DNA of 32,631 nucleotides from Pseudomonadota bacterium. Its GTDB lineage: Bacteria > Desulfobacterota > Desulfobulbia > Desulfobulbales > Desulfurivibrionaceae. A model generated the notes under the pieces. The model saw only the letters and a list, made by a program, of their open reading frames with translations, was not told where the DNA came from and made no database searches. Position 1 is the stretch's first letter, and the number at the start of each line of letters is the position of its first letter. Location of the stretch: assembly GCA_018829945.1 (NCBI GenBank), contig JAHJTI010000063.1, positions 1 through 32,631 of the forward strand. Direction: 5' to 3'. This document shows positions 11,076 through 19,741 of this stretch, piece by piece. A program made the position numbers and the translations under genes.

Positions 11076-11708
11076 ATGACAGATAATATTGTTTGGCACA
11101 TGTCCTCGGTAACCAGGCGGCGGCGTGTAAGCCGAAACAACCACAGGAGTGTTGCCCTTTGGTTTACAGGCCTTTCCGGCGCTGGAAAATCAACTCTTGC
11201 CAATGCGGTTGAAGAGCAACTCCATGGTTTTGATTGCAGAACATTTGTTCTCGATGGCGACAATGTTCGGCATGGTCTGTGCGGTGATTTGGGATTTACC
11301 GTAGCAGACAGGGCTGAAAACATCAGGCGCATTGCCGAGGTAAGTAAACTTTTTGTGGATGCGGGGATGATCGTGATGGCTGCGTTTATCTCACCGTTTC
11401 GTAAGGACCGTGAGATCGCCCGTAAGATATTGGGTCTGGATTTTATCGAAATTTACTGCAAATGCTCTTTGAGCATGTGTGAGAAGCGTGATGTCAAAGG
11501 GATGTATGCTAAGGCACGGCATGGGGAAATCCACAATTTCACAGGAATATCCTCCCCGTATGAGGTGCCGGAACAGCCTGACCTGGTCATCAATACTGGG
11601 GAAATGAGTATCGCGTCTTGCGCAGCCGAGATTATATCTCTGTTGATGGAGAGGCAAGTGATTGGCGGGGTTGATTTTTCTGCAAGGGCTCATGGAGCCA
11701 ATTTCTAG
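11076..11708 (+). CDS. cysC: Adenylylsulfate (APS) kinase
   Basis: P-loop WFTGLSGAGKSTLA, LDGDNVRHGLCGDLGF, RAENIRRIAEV, FISPFRKDRE, NFTGISSPYEVPE. Confidence 0.95.
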   Translation: MTDNIVWHMSSVTRRRRVSRNNHRSVALWFTGLSGAGKSTLANAVEEQLHGFDCRTFVLDGDNVRHGLCGDLGFTVADRAENIRRIAEVSKLFVDAGMIVMAAFISPFRKDREIARKILGLDFIEIYCKCSLSMCEKRDVKGMYAKARHGEIHNFTGISSPYEVPEQPDLVINTGEMSIASCAAEIISLLMERQVIGGVDFSARAHGANF

Positions 11709-11768
11709 CAAGATTTTTTTAGTACGTTGAGGATATTATTCGTTGGTTAATTTTTTAGGTGGTTCTGA

Positions 11769-12764
11769 ATGAAAACCGCACTATTTCACGTAGGTCTGGC
11801 GAAGTGCGCTTCTACTTTTTTTGGTGATCAGATACATAAAGCGTCCACGAGCGGCAATATAATTTCTGCTTATTGGTACCCTTGGGACACCTTGATAAAT
11901 AGTTGCTTCGCGGAAATTATCGGTAAGGATATCATCGCGTTTCCACAGGCCGGGAATGGCAACCTCAACATAGATCACACGAAAGATCTTATTGCGTCGA
12001 ATGAGTGCCTGACGGGTCATTTCCCTCAACCTCTTCGTTTGATATCTTTCCCTGTTTATACAGATAAGCATCTCAGGGAAATACAAGCCCTTGTAGCGGA
12101 AAAATTGAAAGCGTTGGCTGAGCGTGAATTTTCTGGTTATAAAAATAAAATTCTTATTATTACTCGTGAGCCTGAATCTTGGTTGCTCAGCGTTTATAAA
12201 AATCTGGTATTGATGGGCGTATCACAGCTTCCAGAACAATTTTTTGATGTTTTCGGCAAAGTCCTCACGCAATGGGCTAATGTTGATTTTCTTAGTCAGA
12301 CATACAAGCAACTTTTCGGAGACGAAAACGTTTTGGTGTTGCCTTTTGAGATGCTTCGCGAAGATTTTAAAACTTTCGCTGAAAAAATTAATGTGTTTGC
12401 TACTACGGAAATAATTTTGGATAACACGCCACGAAATTCTGGCCTGTCAGATAGTGCGACTGAGTATTTTCGACGGTTTTGGGAGAATATTGACAAAATA
12501 GCCCCGCCACTCCCAAGCTGGAATAATCCCACTGTCTGTTACAAACAACAAACGTGGGAATATATCCATAACGTAATATTGAATGATAGCAAAATGGTTA
12601 CTAGTGCAAATGCTTCATTAAGTGAGATTCCATTTACGTACAAAATATCACAAAAAATCATTCAAGGTGTTCGAGCGAATATGCAAACGCTGAAAAACGA
12701 ACAAAATTTTTCTGCCTATCTCAAGCATTATTTTCCTTTGTCCACGTCAGGAAATTCTTTATAG
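11769..12764 (+). CDS. Sulfotransferase-family protein
   Basis: 5'-phosphosulfate-binding-like loop (FHVGLAKCASTFF) and 3'-phosphate-binding-like motif (ITREPESWLLSVYKN). Adjacent to cysC. Confidence 0.75.
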   Translation: MKTALFHVGLAKCASTFFGDQIHKASTSGNIISAYWYPWDTLINSCFAEIIGKDIIAFPQAGNGNLNIDHTKDLIASNECLTGHFPQPLRLISFPVYTDKHLREIQALVAEKLKALAEREFSGYKNKILIITREPESWLLSVYKNLVLMGVSQLPEQFFDVFGKVLTQWANVDFLSQTYKQLFGDENVLVLPFEMLREDFKTFAEKINVFATTEIILDNTPRNSGLSDSATEYFRRFWENIDKIAPPLPSWNNPTVCYKQQTWEYIHNVILNDSKMVTSANASLSEIPFTYKISQKIIQGVRANMQTLKNEQNFSAYLKHYFPLSTSGNSL

Positions 12765-13032
12765 ACCTTGTTGAACAGTGCATGGTCGGAACTCTTTCAC
12801 AATTGAAAAAAATCAATTTTGTACTTTGCCGGTTTGATGTCAAATACCTGCGTGGCATATTGCAGGATGTAGCTCCGCACACTCATTACGAAGACTTTTT
12901 TAATCACTTGGTACTTCACAAATTATTTTTTACTGGCGAATTTGTTGTTTTTTAGCTGAGGGAGGGAGTGAATAATTCGCATGATACCTCGGTTGAGATG
13001 ATCAATTAGTTATATTCAAGCAATAGATTGGG

Positions 13033-13737
13033 TTAAATGCGCTGTGCTACCACCAAATAATCCGAAACTCGTAAGCCGTAATAATTGTTATTTTGGTGGC
13101 CGATGCTCATCACCTGAAACTGAGGAAAAAGCAAAGCCGTAATATCCTCAGCGGTCTTTGCTGCTTCGAACCGGCTACCGTTGCGTAAGTTGTATGGGTC
13201 ACTGGTGATGAGCAAGCTGCCATCTGTCTGGCGAACGGAATTAGCAAAAATAAAATTTTCTTCATCTGGAAAGTTAGCCACCAATAGCCCTCCCGGCTTC
13301 ATGACTCGTGCCAACTCGGCACGCACTCCCGACCATGTCATCTGGCCTTCGAGGTAATAACAGCTGGCACAGCACAGCATATAGTCGAAGTAGTGGTCCT
13401 GATAGGGTAAGCTGGCGTTGAGCCCTACCGCAAAGCGCACTGGCCATTGTAGTTTCTGCGCCAAGGCTTCTAATCCGTCTACTATTGTCGGTGAGATTTC
13501 ACTTGCATGGACCTCGAACCCCAAATCCAGTAATAGGGGCAGGTTCCTGCCGTCTCCGCAACCCATGTCGAGGATGCGCGCTCCTTGGTATCGGGTCTTG
13601 TCTATTTTCAGGTCGGGATAGTTTCCTCCCGCCAAGGTGCGCACCACCCATTCGGTGGGATAGCGCCCTCCGGAAGCACGGTAGTGGTTGCCATAGAAAT
13701 TACTCCAGTTGTTTGCCTGTGGTGCAAGTGAAGTCAT
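13033..13737 (-). CDS. Class I SAM-dependent methyltransferase
   Basis: Motif I ILDMGCGDGRNLPLLLDLGFEV, motif III-like MKPGGLLVANFPDEENF. Start set at ATG 13737 (MTSLAPQ...) because the longer track ORF overlaps the upstream gene. Confidence 0.9.
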   Translation of the reverse strand: MTSLAPQANNWSNFYGNHYRASGGRYPTEWVVRTLAGGNYPDLKIDKTRYQGARILDMGCGDGRNLPLLLDLGFEVHASEISPTIVDGLEALAQKLQWPVRFAVGLNASLPYQDHYFDYMLCCASCYYLEGQMTWSGVRAELARVMKPGGLLVANFPDEENFIFANSVRQTDGSLLITSDPYNLRNGSRFEAAKTAEDITALLFPQFQVMSIGHQNNNYYGLRVSDYLVVAQRI

Positions 13738-13763
13738 TTTGTTGGTCTTCTTAGCTCGATTAA

Positions 13764-14723
13764 TTACGGCAAGGGACAAGTGGCCAAGCCGAAGCCGTCC
13801 TGCCCGAAATGGTTGCCACTGTAGAGCATCCACAATTGGTCGTTGTGGGGAAAAACGTAGGGATAACAGATCATTTCCGAATCCCAGCCAACCGGCGAAG
13901 GTTCCAGCGGACTAATTTCGTCTTGTCGGGTCCAGTGACGAAGGTCTGGTGAAGTTGCATAGCCTATGCGGTAACCTCCTTTTTTATTGCGGAAGTCCTT
14001 GCCTAGCCGGTGACAGAACCAGAGGTGATAGACACCGTCTAATTCAAGCAAAGAAGGGTTGGTCTGGCATTCGTCCGGAGTAAGGGCGGAGATACAGGGG
14101 GTGCCTTCGCGCTCCCAGTGGATGCCATCATCGGATAATGCATGCATCAGCACGTATACCGACTCAGCACGTCCGTTATGCATGAACCATCTGGTGCCCG
14201 AACTGTACCACATATGAAATTTTCCATTGAGGAGGGTAACTGTAGGACTGTTTTGCAGAAATGGTTCAGAGGGTGTTCTGGCAAGTAAGGGACCTTCGGC
14301 ATAACGGTGGAAGGTTATCCCGCCATCGCGGCTGATTGCCAAGCCGATGGCATGCGAATAAGGTGCTCCTTCGCAACGCATCCAGCCGACATAATACAAC
14401 CACACTTCATCGCCGATTGGGATCACCGCACCCGGCATTACCCCGAACTGATCGAACGTTCCCAGGCCACCTAGTTCGAGGACTGGACGGTCATGGATAT
14501 ATAATACCTTCTGTGGGTCATTGCGGTCAATTTCGACAAAGGAAGTAACACTGGCTGAATAACCGCGTTGGTCTGGTTCCGGGCGGCAGGTGAAATAGAC
14601 TCGGATTCGGTCTGCCAAAACCAGCGCGCAGGGATTCTGGTTGTGACTCATCATCCAAAGATGTTGACCGGCAGAGGCGAAAATTCGGCCGCGTTTTTGC
14701 CAGGGGAAGTAATAGGATTTCAT
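13764..14723 (-). CDS. GH43/GH32-like five-bladed beta-propeller protein (putative glycosidase or glycan-binding)
   Basis: Repeated blades with VWLYYVGW, FHMWYSSG, YHLWFCHR, LWMLYSGN and AISRDGGITFHR/ALSDDGIHWERE. Confidence 0.65.
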   Translation of the reverse strand: MKSYYFPWQKRGRIFASAGQHLWMMSHNQNPCALVLADRIRVYFTCRPEPDQRGYSASVTSFVEIDRNDPQKVLYIHDRPVLELGGLGTFDQFGVMPGAVIPIGDEVWLYYVGWMRCEGAPYSHAIGLAISRDGGITFHRYAEGPLLARTPSEPFLQNSPTVTLLNGKFHMWYSSGTRWFMHNGRAESVYVLMHALSDDGIHWEREGTPCISALTPDECQTNPSLLELDGVYHLWFCHRLGKDFRNKKGGYRIGYATSPDLRHWTRQDEISPLEPSPVGWDSEMICYPYVFPHNDQLWMLYSGNHFGQDGFGLATCPLP

Positions 14724-14735
14724 GTCGAGGCCACC

Positions 14736-15758
14736 TCAACTTGGTTTATTGTTCAATTCCTTGTCAGCAGCCTCACGTACCGTCTTTTCCAGCCAGTCGT
14801 GCATCGAAATCCCCGCTTTTGCACGGGCTTCGTGGGCAAGGCGTTTTGCTTCATCGCTTACCCCTTCAAGTTGACCGTAGTATCGTGTCCAATGGCTGCC
14901 GCCCCGAGCACTGGGAATCTGCATGTGGTAGTCGGGTTGTGGCGGAGATGCCGCGACTCGAAACTCGATCACGTAAAACGCTCCCATCATGATGTATTCC
15001 AGCTGCACCTCCGTTGCGGTGGCGGGCAGAGATTGCAGCGGTGGCTCGTACTTCAGCAATGGATTTGAGTTGGTCATGACCCTTCCCATCTCGGTATCCC
15101 GGAGCCAAGGACCCAGTCCTTCATCGCCAATGACCACTTTGCCGCCGGGTTTGACCACGCGCGCCAGCTCACTTAGGCAGCGTGGAATATCCGCAAAAGT
15201 GTTGATGCCGCCGAAATGGTGGGCCGCGTCAAAAAAGTTGTCCTGAAAGGGGAGATAGCTGCCATTGGCCAAGGAAAATTCAGCGGCAATGGAGTGCGCT
15301 TGCAACTTTTGCACGGCAATTGTTAGGAGTCGATGAGAAATTTCTTGGAGGTAGAGTTTGCCGTCCTTGCCCAGGCGCCGAGCTATGTGTACAGCACCGC
15401 GCCCGGTTCCACAGCCTATCTCCAGCACTTTTGAGTCTGTTCGCAACTCTAACTGGTCCACCATGTGCTCGCGCACGTCATCTTCGTTTGCACGGTAAGT
15501 GATGAAAGGTAAAGCGGCATAGCGGTCATATTCTTGAGCCATCTCTTCATAAGATTGACGGGTTTGTGCATCTGACGCCAGCAAGACTGGTGGCCATGTG
15601 AAATCGGGAATACCGTCTGTAATTGGAAAGGAAACATCGGCTGAGTTACTACGCAGGGCACCCTCGATAACCTCATCGACAATGGCCGTAGAGACATCTA
15701 GCTGCAAGGTTGAGCCACTGACTGGACAGATATAGGTTGCTGCTTGTTGACGATTCAC
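14736..15758 (-). CDS. Class I SAM-dependent methyltransferase with a Trm112-like N-terminal segment
   Basis: VLEIGCGTGRGAVHIARRLG, LARVVKPGGKVVIGDEG. The N-terminus ICPVSGSTLQL...FPITDGIPDF resembles Trm112-like segments. Confidence 0.88.
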   Translation of the reverse strand: MNRQQAATYICPVSGSTLQLDVSTAIVDEVIEGALRSNSADVSFPITDGIPDFTWPPVLLASDAQTRQSYEEMAQEYDRYAALPFITYRANEDDVREHMVDQLELRTDSKVLEIGCGTGRGAVHIARRLGKDGKLYLQEISHRLLTIAVQKLQAHSIAAEFSLANGSYLPFQDNFFDAAHHFGGINTFADIPRCLSELARVVKPGGKVVIGDEGLGPWLRDTEMGRVMTNSNPLLKYEPPLQSLPATATEVQLEYIMMGAFYVIEFRVAASPPQPDYHMQIPSARGGSHWTRYYGQLEGVSDEAKRLAHEARAKAGISMHDWLEKTVREAADKELNNKPS

Positions 15759-16375
15759 TTGAGGGGCCTCTCGGTAGGAATGGGGATTCGCGGCAATTCG
15801 GAAACCAGCAGCTCAAAATGGCGTAAATTGTGCCAGATCCTGTTTTTCTGGAAAGCTTCTTTTTCTTCGCCAATGTAACGAAAGCCTAACTTTTCAATCG
15901 TTCGAGCTGACGCGTGGTTGTCAGTTGCGTGGTAGACTCGAATCTTGTGAAGATGTAATTTTTTGAATCCGAATGCAATGATAGCGGCGGCAGCTTCGGT
16001 GGCATAACCATGTCCCTGATAGGGTACGCCTATCCAATAGGCGAGCTCGGCGCGGTTTAACGTCCAGTTGCGGTGTTTTCTGCACACTTCGATGAGTGAA
16101 ACCAGACCGATAATTTGCTTTTCTTGGCGGACTATCCAATGAAATCCTTTCGCCGCTTGCTGTGCTTCTACTAAAGAAACGAGCAGACCTGCGGTTTCCT
16201 CGAGAGAACGGTGCGGTTCCCAGGCCAGAAAGGGAGTGAGTCGATTGTCTGAGACCAGCGGCCAAAGTCCCTGAGCATCGTCCTCTGTCAGCGCAGATAA
16301 CAGCAGGCGTGGAGTTTGCAGTCGGTAACCTTGCGGATAGTCAGGTAGACTGAAGGAGACGGCAACTTCACTCAT
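15755..16375 (-). CDS. GNAT-family N-acetyltransferase (RimJ/RimL type)
   Basis: RLLLSALTEDDAQGLWPLV, ELAYWIGVPYQGHGYATEAAAAIIAFGF, NHASARTIEKLGFRYIGE. ATGA overlaps with neighbouring genes. Confidence 0.92.
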   Translation of the reverse strand: MSEVAVSFSLPDYPQGYRLQTPRLLLSALTEDDAQGLWPLVSDNRLTPFLAWEPHRSLEETAGLLVSLVEAQQAAKGFHWIVRQEKQIIGLVSLIEVCRKHRNWTLNRAELAYWIGVPYQGHGYATEAAAAIIAFGFKKLHLHKIRVYHATDNHASARTIEKLGFRYIGEEKEAFQKNRIWHNLRHFELLVSELPRIPIPTERPLK

Positions 16376-17052
16376 AGTTCGGCGAACCTCGACATGCGCA
16401 AGAACTGGTGGCTGTTTAGTCGGAATGGTTTGGTGTTTTCGGCTAGGTAGGCTTCACTTGGCTGTGTCGTTTTAACAACCAGCGCATTAGCGCCAATGAA
16501 GCAGTTGTCTCCAATTGTGATGCCATGCGCTACCGTGGCATTTACTGCCAGAAAGCAATTTTTTCCCATTGTGACAACGCCTGAGACATTGGCACAAGAA
16601 GTCAGCCAGCAGTTGTCCCCGATAGATGAGTGGTGGCCAATCATGCTGCCGCTCCAGATAAATACATTATTGCCAATCTGTACTCGTGGGTGGATGTGTA
16701 CTTGGTTCATAATGAAGCAGTTGTCACCGTAAATACAGTCGGTTGGCAGGCCCGAGTCAGGGTGGACATAGGATGCCAGGGTATAGCCCAAAGCGCGTGC
16801 TCTGGCGCAAGTATTGGCGCGCAGTGAGTTCATCTCCTGATAGCCCAATGCAACAAACATGTCGTATTCTGTCGGTGGGTATTGTTGTTCCACTTCGTCG
16901 AAAGCGACTAATGGTAGACCGTGCCATTCGCTACTCAGGAGATGGTCGCGATCCACAGTGCATGCGATGATTTTTCGGTCGCTGTGGTTCTGAAAGAAAT
17001 ACAGTAGGACCTCAGCAATTTTTCCGCTACCGAACAAAATTAATGGTTTCAT
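16372..17052 (-). CDS. NeuD/PglD-like sugar O/N-acyltransferase (left-handed beta-helix)
   Basis: N-terminal PILFGSGKIAEVLLYFF and hexapeptide repeats (IGNNVFIWSGSMIGHHSSIGDNCWLTSCANVSG...). Confidence 0.85.
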   Translation of the reverse strand: MKPLILFGSGKIAEVLLYFFQNHSDRKIIACTVDRDHLLSSEWHGLPLVAFDEVEQQYPPTEYDMFVALGYQEMNSLRANTCARARALGYTLASYVHPDSGLPTDCIYGDNCFIMNQVHIHPRVQIGNNVFIWSGSMIGHHSSIGDNCWLTSCANVSGVVTMGKNCFLAVNATVAHGITIGDNCFIGANALVVKTTQPSEAYLAENTKPFRLNSHQFLRMSRFAEL

Positions 17053-18599
17053 AGCGCTGTTTCCTTATTGACGAGTTGCTGCAATGCTGGGCGGTCAATT
17101 TTTCCATTAGCATTTTTGGGGAGAAACTTCAGCAGGTGGATGTGTCGTGGAAGCATATAGGCGGGCAGCAGCGCAGCTACTTTATGTAACAATGATTCTG
17201 TGCTTTCAGGTTGATGCAACGCAGCAAAGGCAAGAATCTGCCCCAGACTATCGTCCAGTTTCTGGTAAATCACCGCGCATTCTGTCACCCCGGAGATTGA
17301 GGCCAAGGCAGCTTCGATCTCCTCCAACTCGATGCGGTAGCCCATGTGCTTGATCTGAAAGTCAATACGTCCCTTAAAGTGTAACTGGCCCACTGCATCA
17401 CGTTGCACCAGATCTCCAGTCCGGTAGCCAATGTCCAGATAATGTGCGTGACGTGGGTTTTGGATGAACGATTGTGCTGTGCGTTGTGGGTCGTTAAAGT
17501 AACCTAACCCCACTTGTGGCCCATGCAGAAACAGCTCTCCGAAATCCGGGTTCGTCTCATCAAGGGGCAATATTTCTCCCCCAAAATTTTGCGCCAGCGA
17601 TCCGAGCGTGGTGAGTTGCTGCATGTTTTTTAAATCTTCGTGGCTAACGGTATGGGCCGAACAAATGCAGGTGCATTCGGTCGGCCCATAAACATTTTCT
17701 AACTCAGCGCGATTGCTGAACATCTCGTAAAGTTGCTTGAGCTTGACCTTGGGGAAGCCTTCGCCACCGAAAATAATCTTGCGTATTGCAGGAAAAACAT
17801 CGGAGGATAAAGCGCGTGTGGTCAACAGGTAAACCAGCAATGTCGGGACAGAGAACCAAATGGTGCAGCGCGCGTCGTTGATGAGCCGCACGAGAAGGCG
17901 CGTATCTCGTACCTGATCCGATGTAAAAGGAACCAGTGTGGCTCCGGAGAAAATAGCTGAGTAAAAGTCAAAGACGGAATTGTCAAAAAAGATTGGATTG
18001 ACGTTTGTCAGTACATCCTTGGACGTAATCGCGAAACGGTCTTGGGTCCAAGCAATAAACCATAAGAGGTTTGCATGGGACATAGTCGCACCCTTGGGTG
18101 CCCCAGTGGAACCGGAGGTGAACATAACATAGGCGGGTGATCCACCATCGACTGGCCTGCAATCTAATAACGGTTCTGACTTGGTTATATCCAGCAAGTC
18201 GTGCAGGTGCAGAATATTTTGGATGCCTTGGTTCGTAATGTTCGCGTCGAAAGGCATCACTCGAAAAGCGTTAATAACTACGGCCGGCTGGCAGGTATCG
18301 AGAATTTTTTGCAGTCGTTCCCAGGGGCTGTCCGGGTCAAGATTCGTGTAGATAATACCAAGTCGTAGACAGGCAAGCATAGCTGCGAAAGCTTCAGGTG
18401 ATTTGTTATGAAACATGGCTGCCACCTGTCCTTGGTGCAGGCCCTTTATCCGTAAATTATTCGCAATACGATCTACGAGTAGATTCAACTCCCAGTAGGT
18501 TATGTGTCTGCCTGTGTCAGGATAAAGCAGCGCAATACTGTCTCTATGTTGTTGTGCTACCTGATCAAAAGCAATGCCAAGATTTGAAACGAAAGTCAT
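17049..18599 (-). CDS. AMP-binding adenylation protein (NRPS A-domain / DltA-like amino-acid activating ligase)
   Basis: YVMFTSGSTGAPKGATMSHANL (A3), NVYGPTECT (A5), YRTGDLVQRDAVGQLHFKGRIDFQIKHMGYRIELEEIE (A7-A8), NGKIDRPAL (A10). Confidence 0.93.
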   Translation of the reverse strand: MTFVSNLGIAFDQVAQQHRDSIALLYPDTGRHITYWELNLLVDRIANNLRIKGLHQGQVAAMFHNKSPEAFAAMLACLRLGIIYTNLDPDSPWERLQKILDTCQPAVVINAFRVMPFDANITNQGIQNILHLHDLLDITKSEPLLDCRPVDGGSPAYVMFTSGSTGAPKGATMSHANLLWFIAWTQDRFAITSKDVLTNVNPIFFDNSVFDFYSAIFSGATLVPFTSDQVRDTRLLVRLINDARCTIWFSVPTLLVYLLTTRALSSDVFPAIRKIIFGGEGFPKVKLKQLYEMFSNRAELENVYGPTECTCICSAHTVSHEDLKNMQQLTTLGSLAQNFGGEILPLDETNPDFGELFLHGPQVGLGYFNDPQRTAQSFIQNPRHAHYLDIGYRTGDLVQRDAVGQLHFKGRIDFQIKHMGYRIELEEIEAALASISGVTECAVIYQKLDDSLGQILAFAALHQPESTESLLHKVAALLPAYMLPRHIHLLKFLPKNANGKIDRPALQQLVNKETAL

Positions 18600-18614
18600 G
18601 CTGGAGCCTGTTGG

Positions 18615-19367
18615 CTAAATTTTCAAACCGCCATCTACCTCCAGCACAGTACCGGTGAGGTAGTCGTTCTCGATGATGTGGCGAGCAGCCAGATAAATGC
18701 TCTCCAAATCACCCAAGCGACGTAAGGGGATTTGTTGTTGCAGGCGTGTAACGGCGGCCTCGCTTAGTGCGGTGTGCGTAGACGGTGTATCTAGAAAACC
18801 TGGGGCGATGGCAGCAAAGCGCAGCCCGAGAGCACCAAGTTCCTTCGCCCAAGTGTGGGTCAGCGCATTCACGCCCGCTTTTGCGGCGGAGTAGGCAGAC
18901 TGACCAGGATTGCCTTTAGCGGAGATAGAACTGATAGAGATCACGACACCTTTACTGCGCTTTGCAAGCATATGGTCCACAACGCGGCTGGTGACAAGAA
19001 AAACCGAATCAAGATTGGCAGCCATCACCTGCCGCCATGATTCGCGCGAATGGACCCGGTCATCCCGGGAAAGCATATTCACAAGAGGTTCGCTATGAAT
19101 AATGCCAGCGTTATTGATAAGGACGTCAGGCTCAAAGCCCGCTTCGAATATACTTTTGAGAGCGGCATCCACAGCTGTTGAGTCCGTCACATCGCAGGGC
19201 AAGGCTTTAATTTGACCATCACTAGTCTTGAGAAGTTCGGCGCAGAGAAGTTCATCTTTTTCCAGCACGCAGACATTCGCGGAATCGGTCGCTAACCGAT
19301 CCACCAGATATCGGCCAATGCCACGTCCTCCCCCCGTTACCAACACATTCGAGCCAGCAATCTTCAT
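18615..19367 (-). CDS. Short-chain dehydrogenase/reductase (FabG-like)
   Basis: VTGGGRGIGRYL, NNAGIIH, SISSISAKGNPGQSAYSAAKAGV. Confidence 0.93.
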   Translation of the reverse strand: MKIAGSNVLVTGGGRGIGRYLVDRLATDSANVCVLEKDELLCAELLKTSDGQIKALPCDVTDSTAVDAALKSIFEAGFEPDVLINNAGIIHSEPLVNMLSRDDRVHSRESWRQVMAANLDSVFLVTSRVVDHMLAKRSKGVVISISSISAKGNPGQSAYSAAKAGVNALTHTWAKELGALGLRFAAIAPGFLDTPSTHTALSEAAVTRLQQQIPLRRLGDLESIYLAARHIIENDYLTGTVLEVDGGLKI

Positions 19368-19591
19368 ATCGAAACTCCGTGTGCCAGCAAGGTAGAGCGT
19401 GCATCACCCACGGATTTCATATCTGCAATTTCATCGCCAGAAAATTGAACATGGTAGCTTTCTTCAAGTCGGAGAATGAGTATCATGTGCGCCAAAGAAT
19501 CCCACGTTGGTATATCACTCAACTTGAGAGAATCCACCACGGTTGATTCAGGAAGCACAAATATTTCAGAGAAAATTTTTTCCAGGGACAT
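19364..19591 (-). CDS. Acyl/peptidyl carrier protein
   Basis: 75 aa with the carrier motif WDSLAHMILILRLEESYHVQFS (Ser phosphopantetheine site). 4-nt overlap with the SDR. Confidence 0.85.
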   Translation of the reverse strand: MSLEKIFSEIFVLPESTVVDSLKLSDIPTWDSLAHMILILRLEESYHVQFSGDEIADMKSVGDARSTLLAHGVSI

Positions 19592-19741
19592 GGTGATTCC
19601 TTGTGGCTTAGAAATGACTTAATGATTCTGCCTGAAGGCAAGGGATTTCAGGACCTCGATAAAGAGTTTAAAGAAAAGCTTGCCGCTATACAAGTCCGCA
19701 GTGCCTTGAACCGGGAAATTCGGGTATAGTGTTTACTGATA

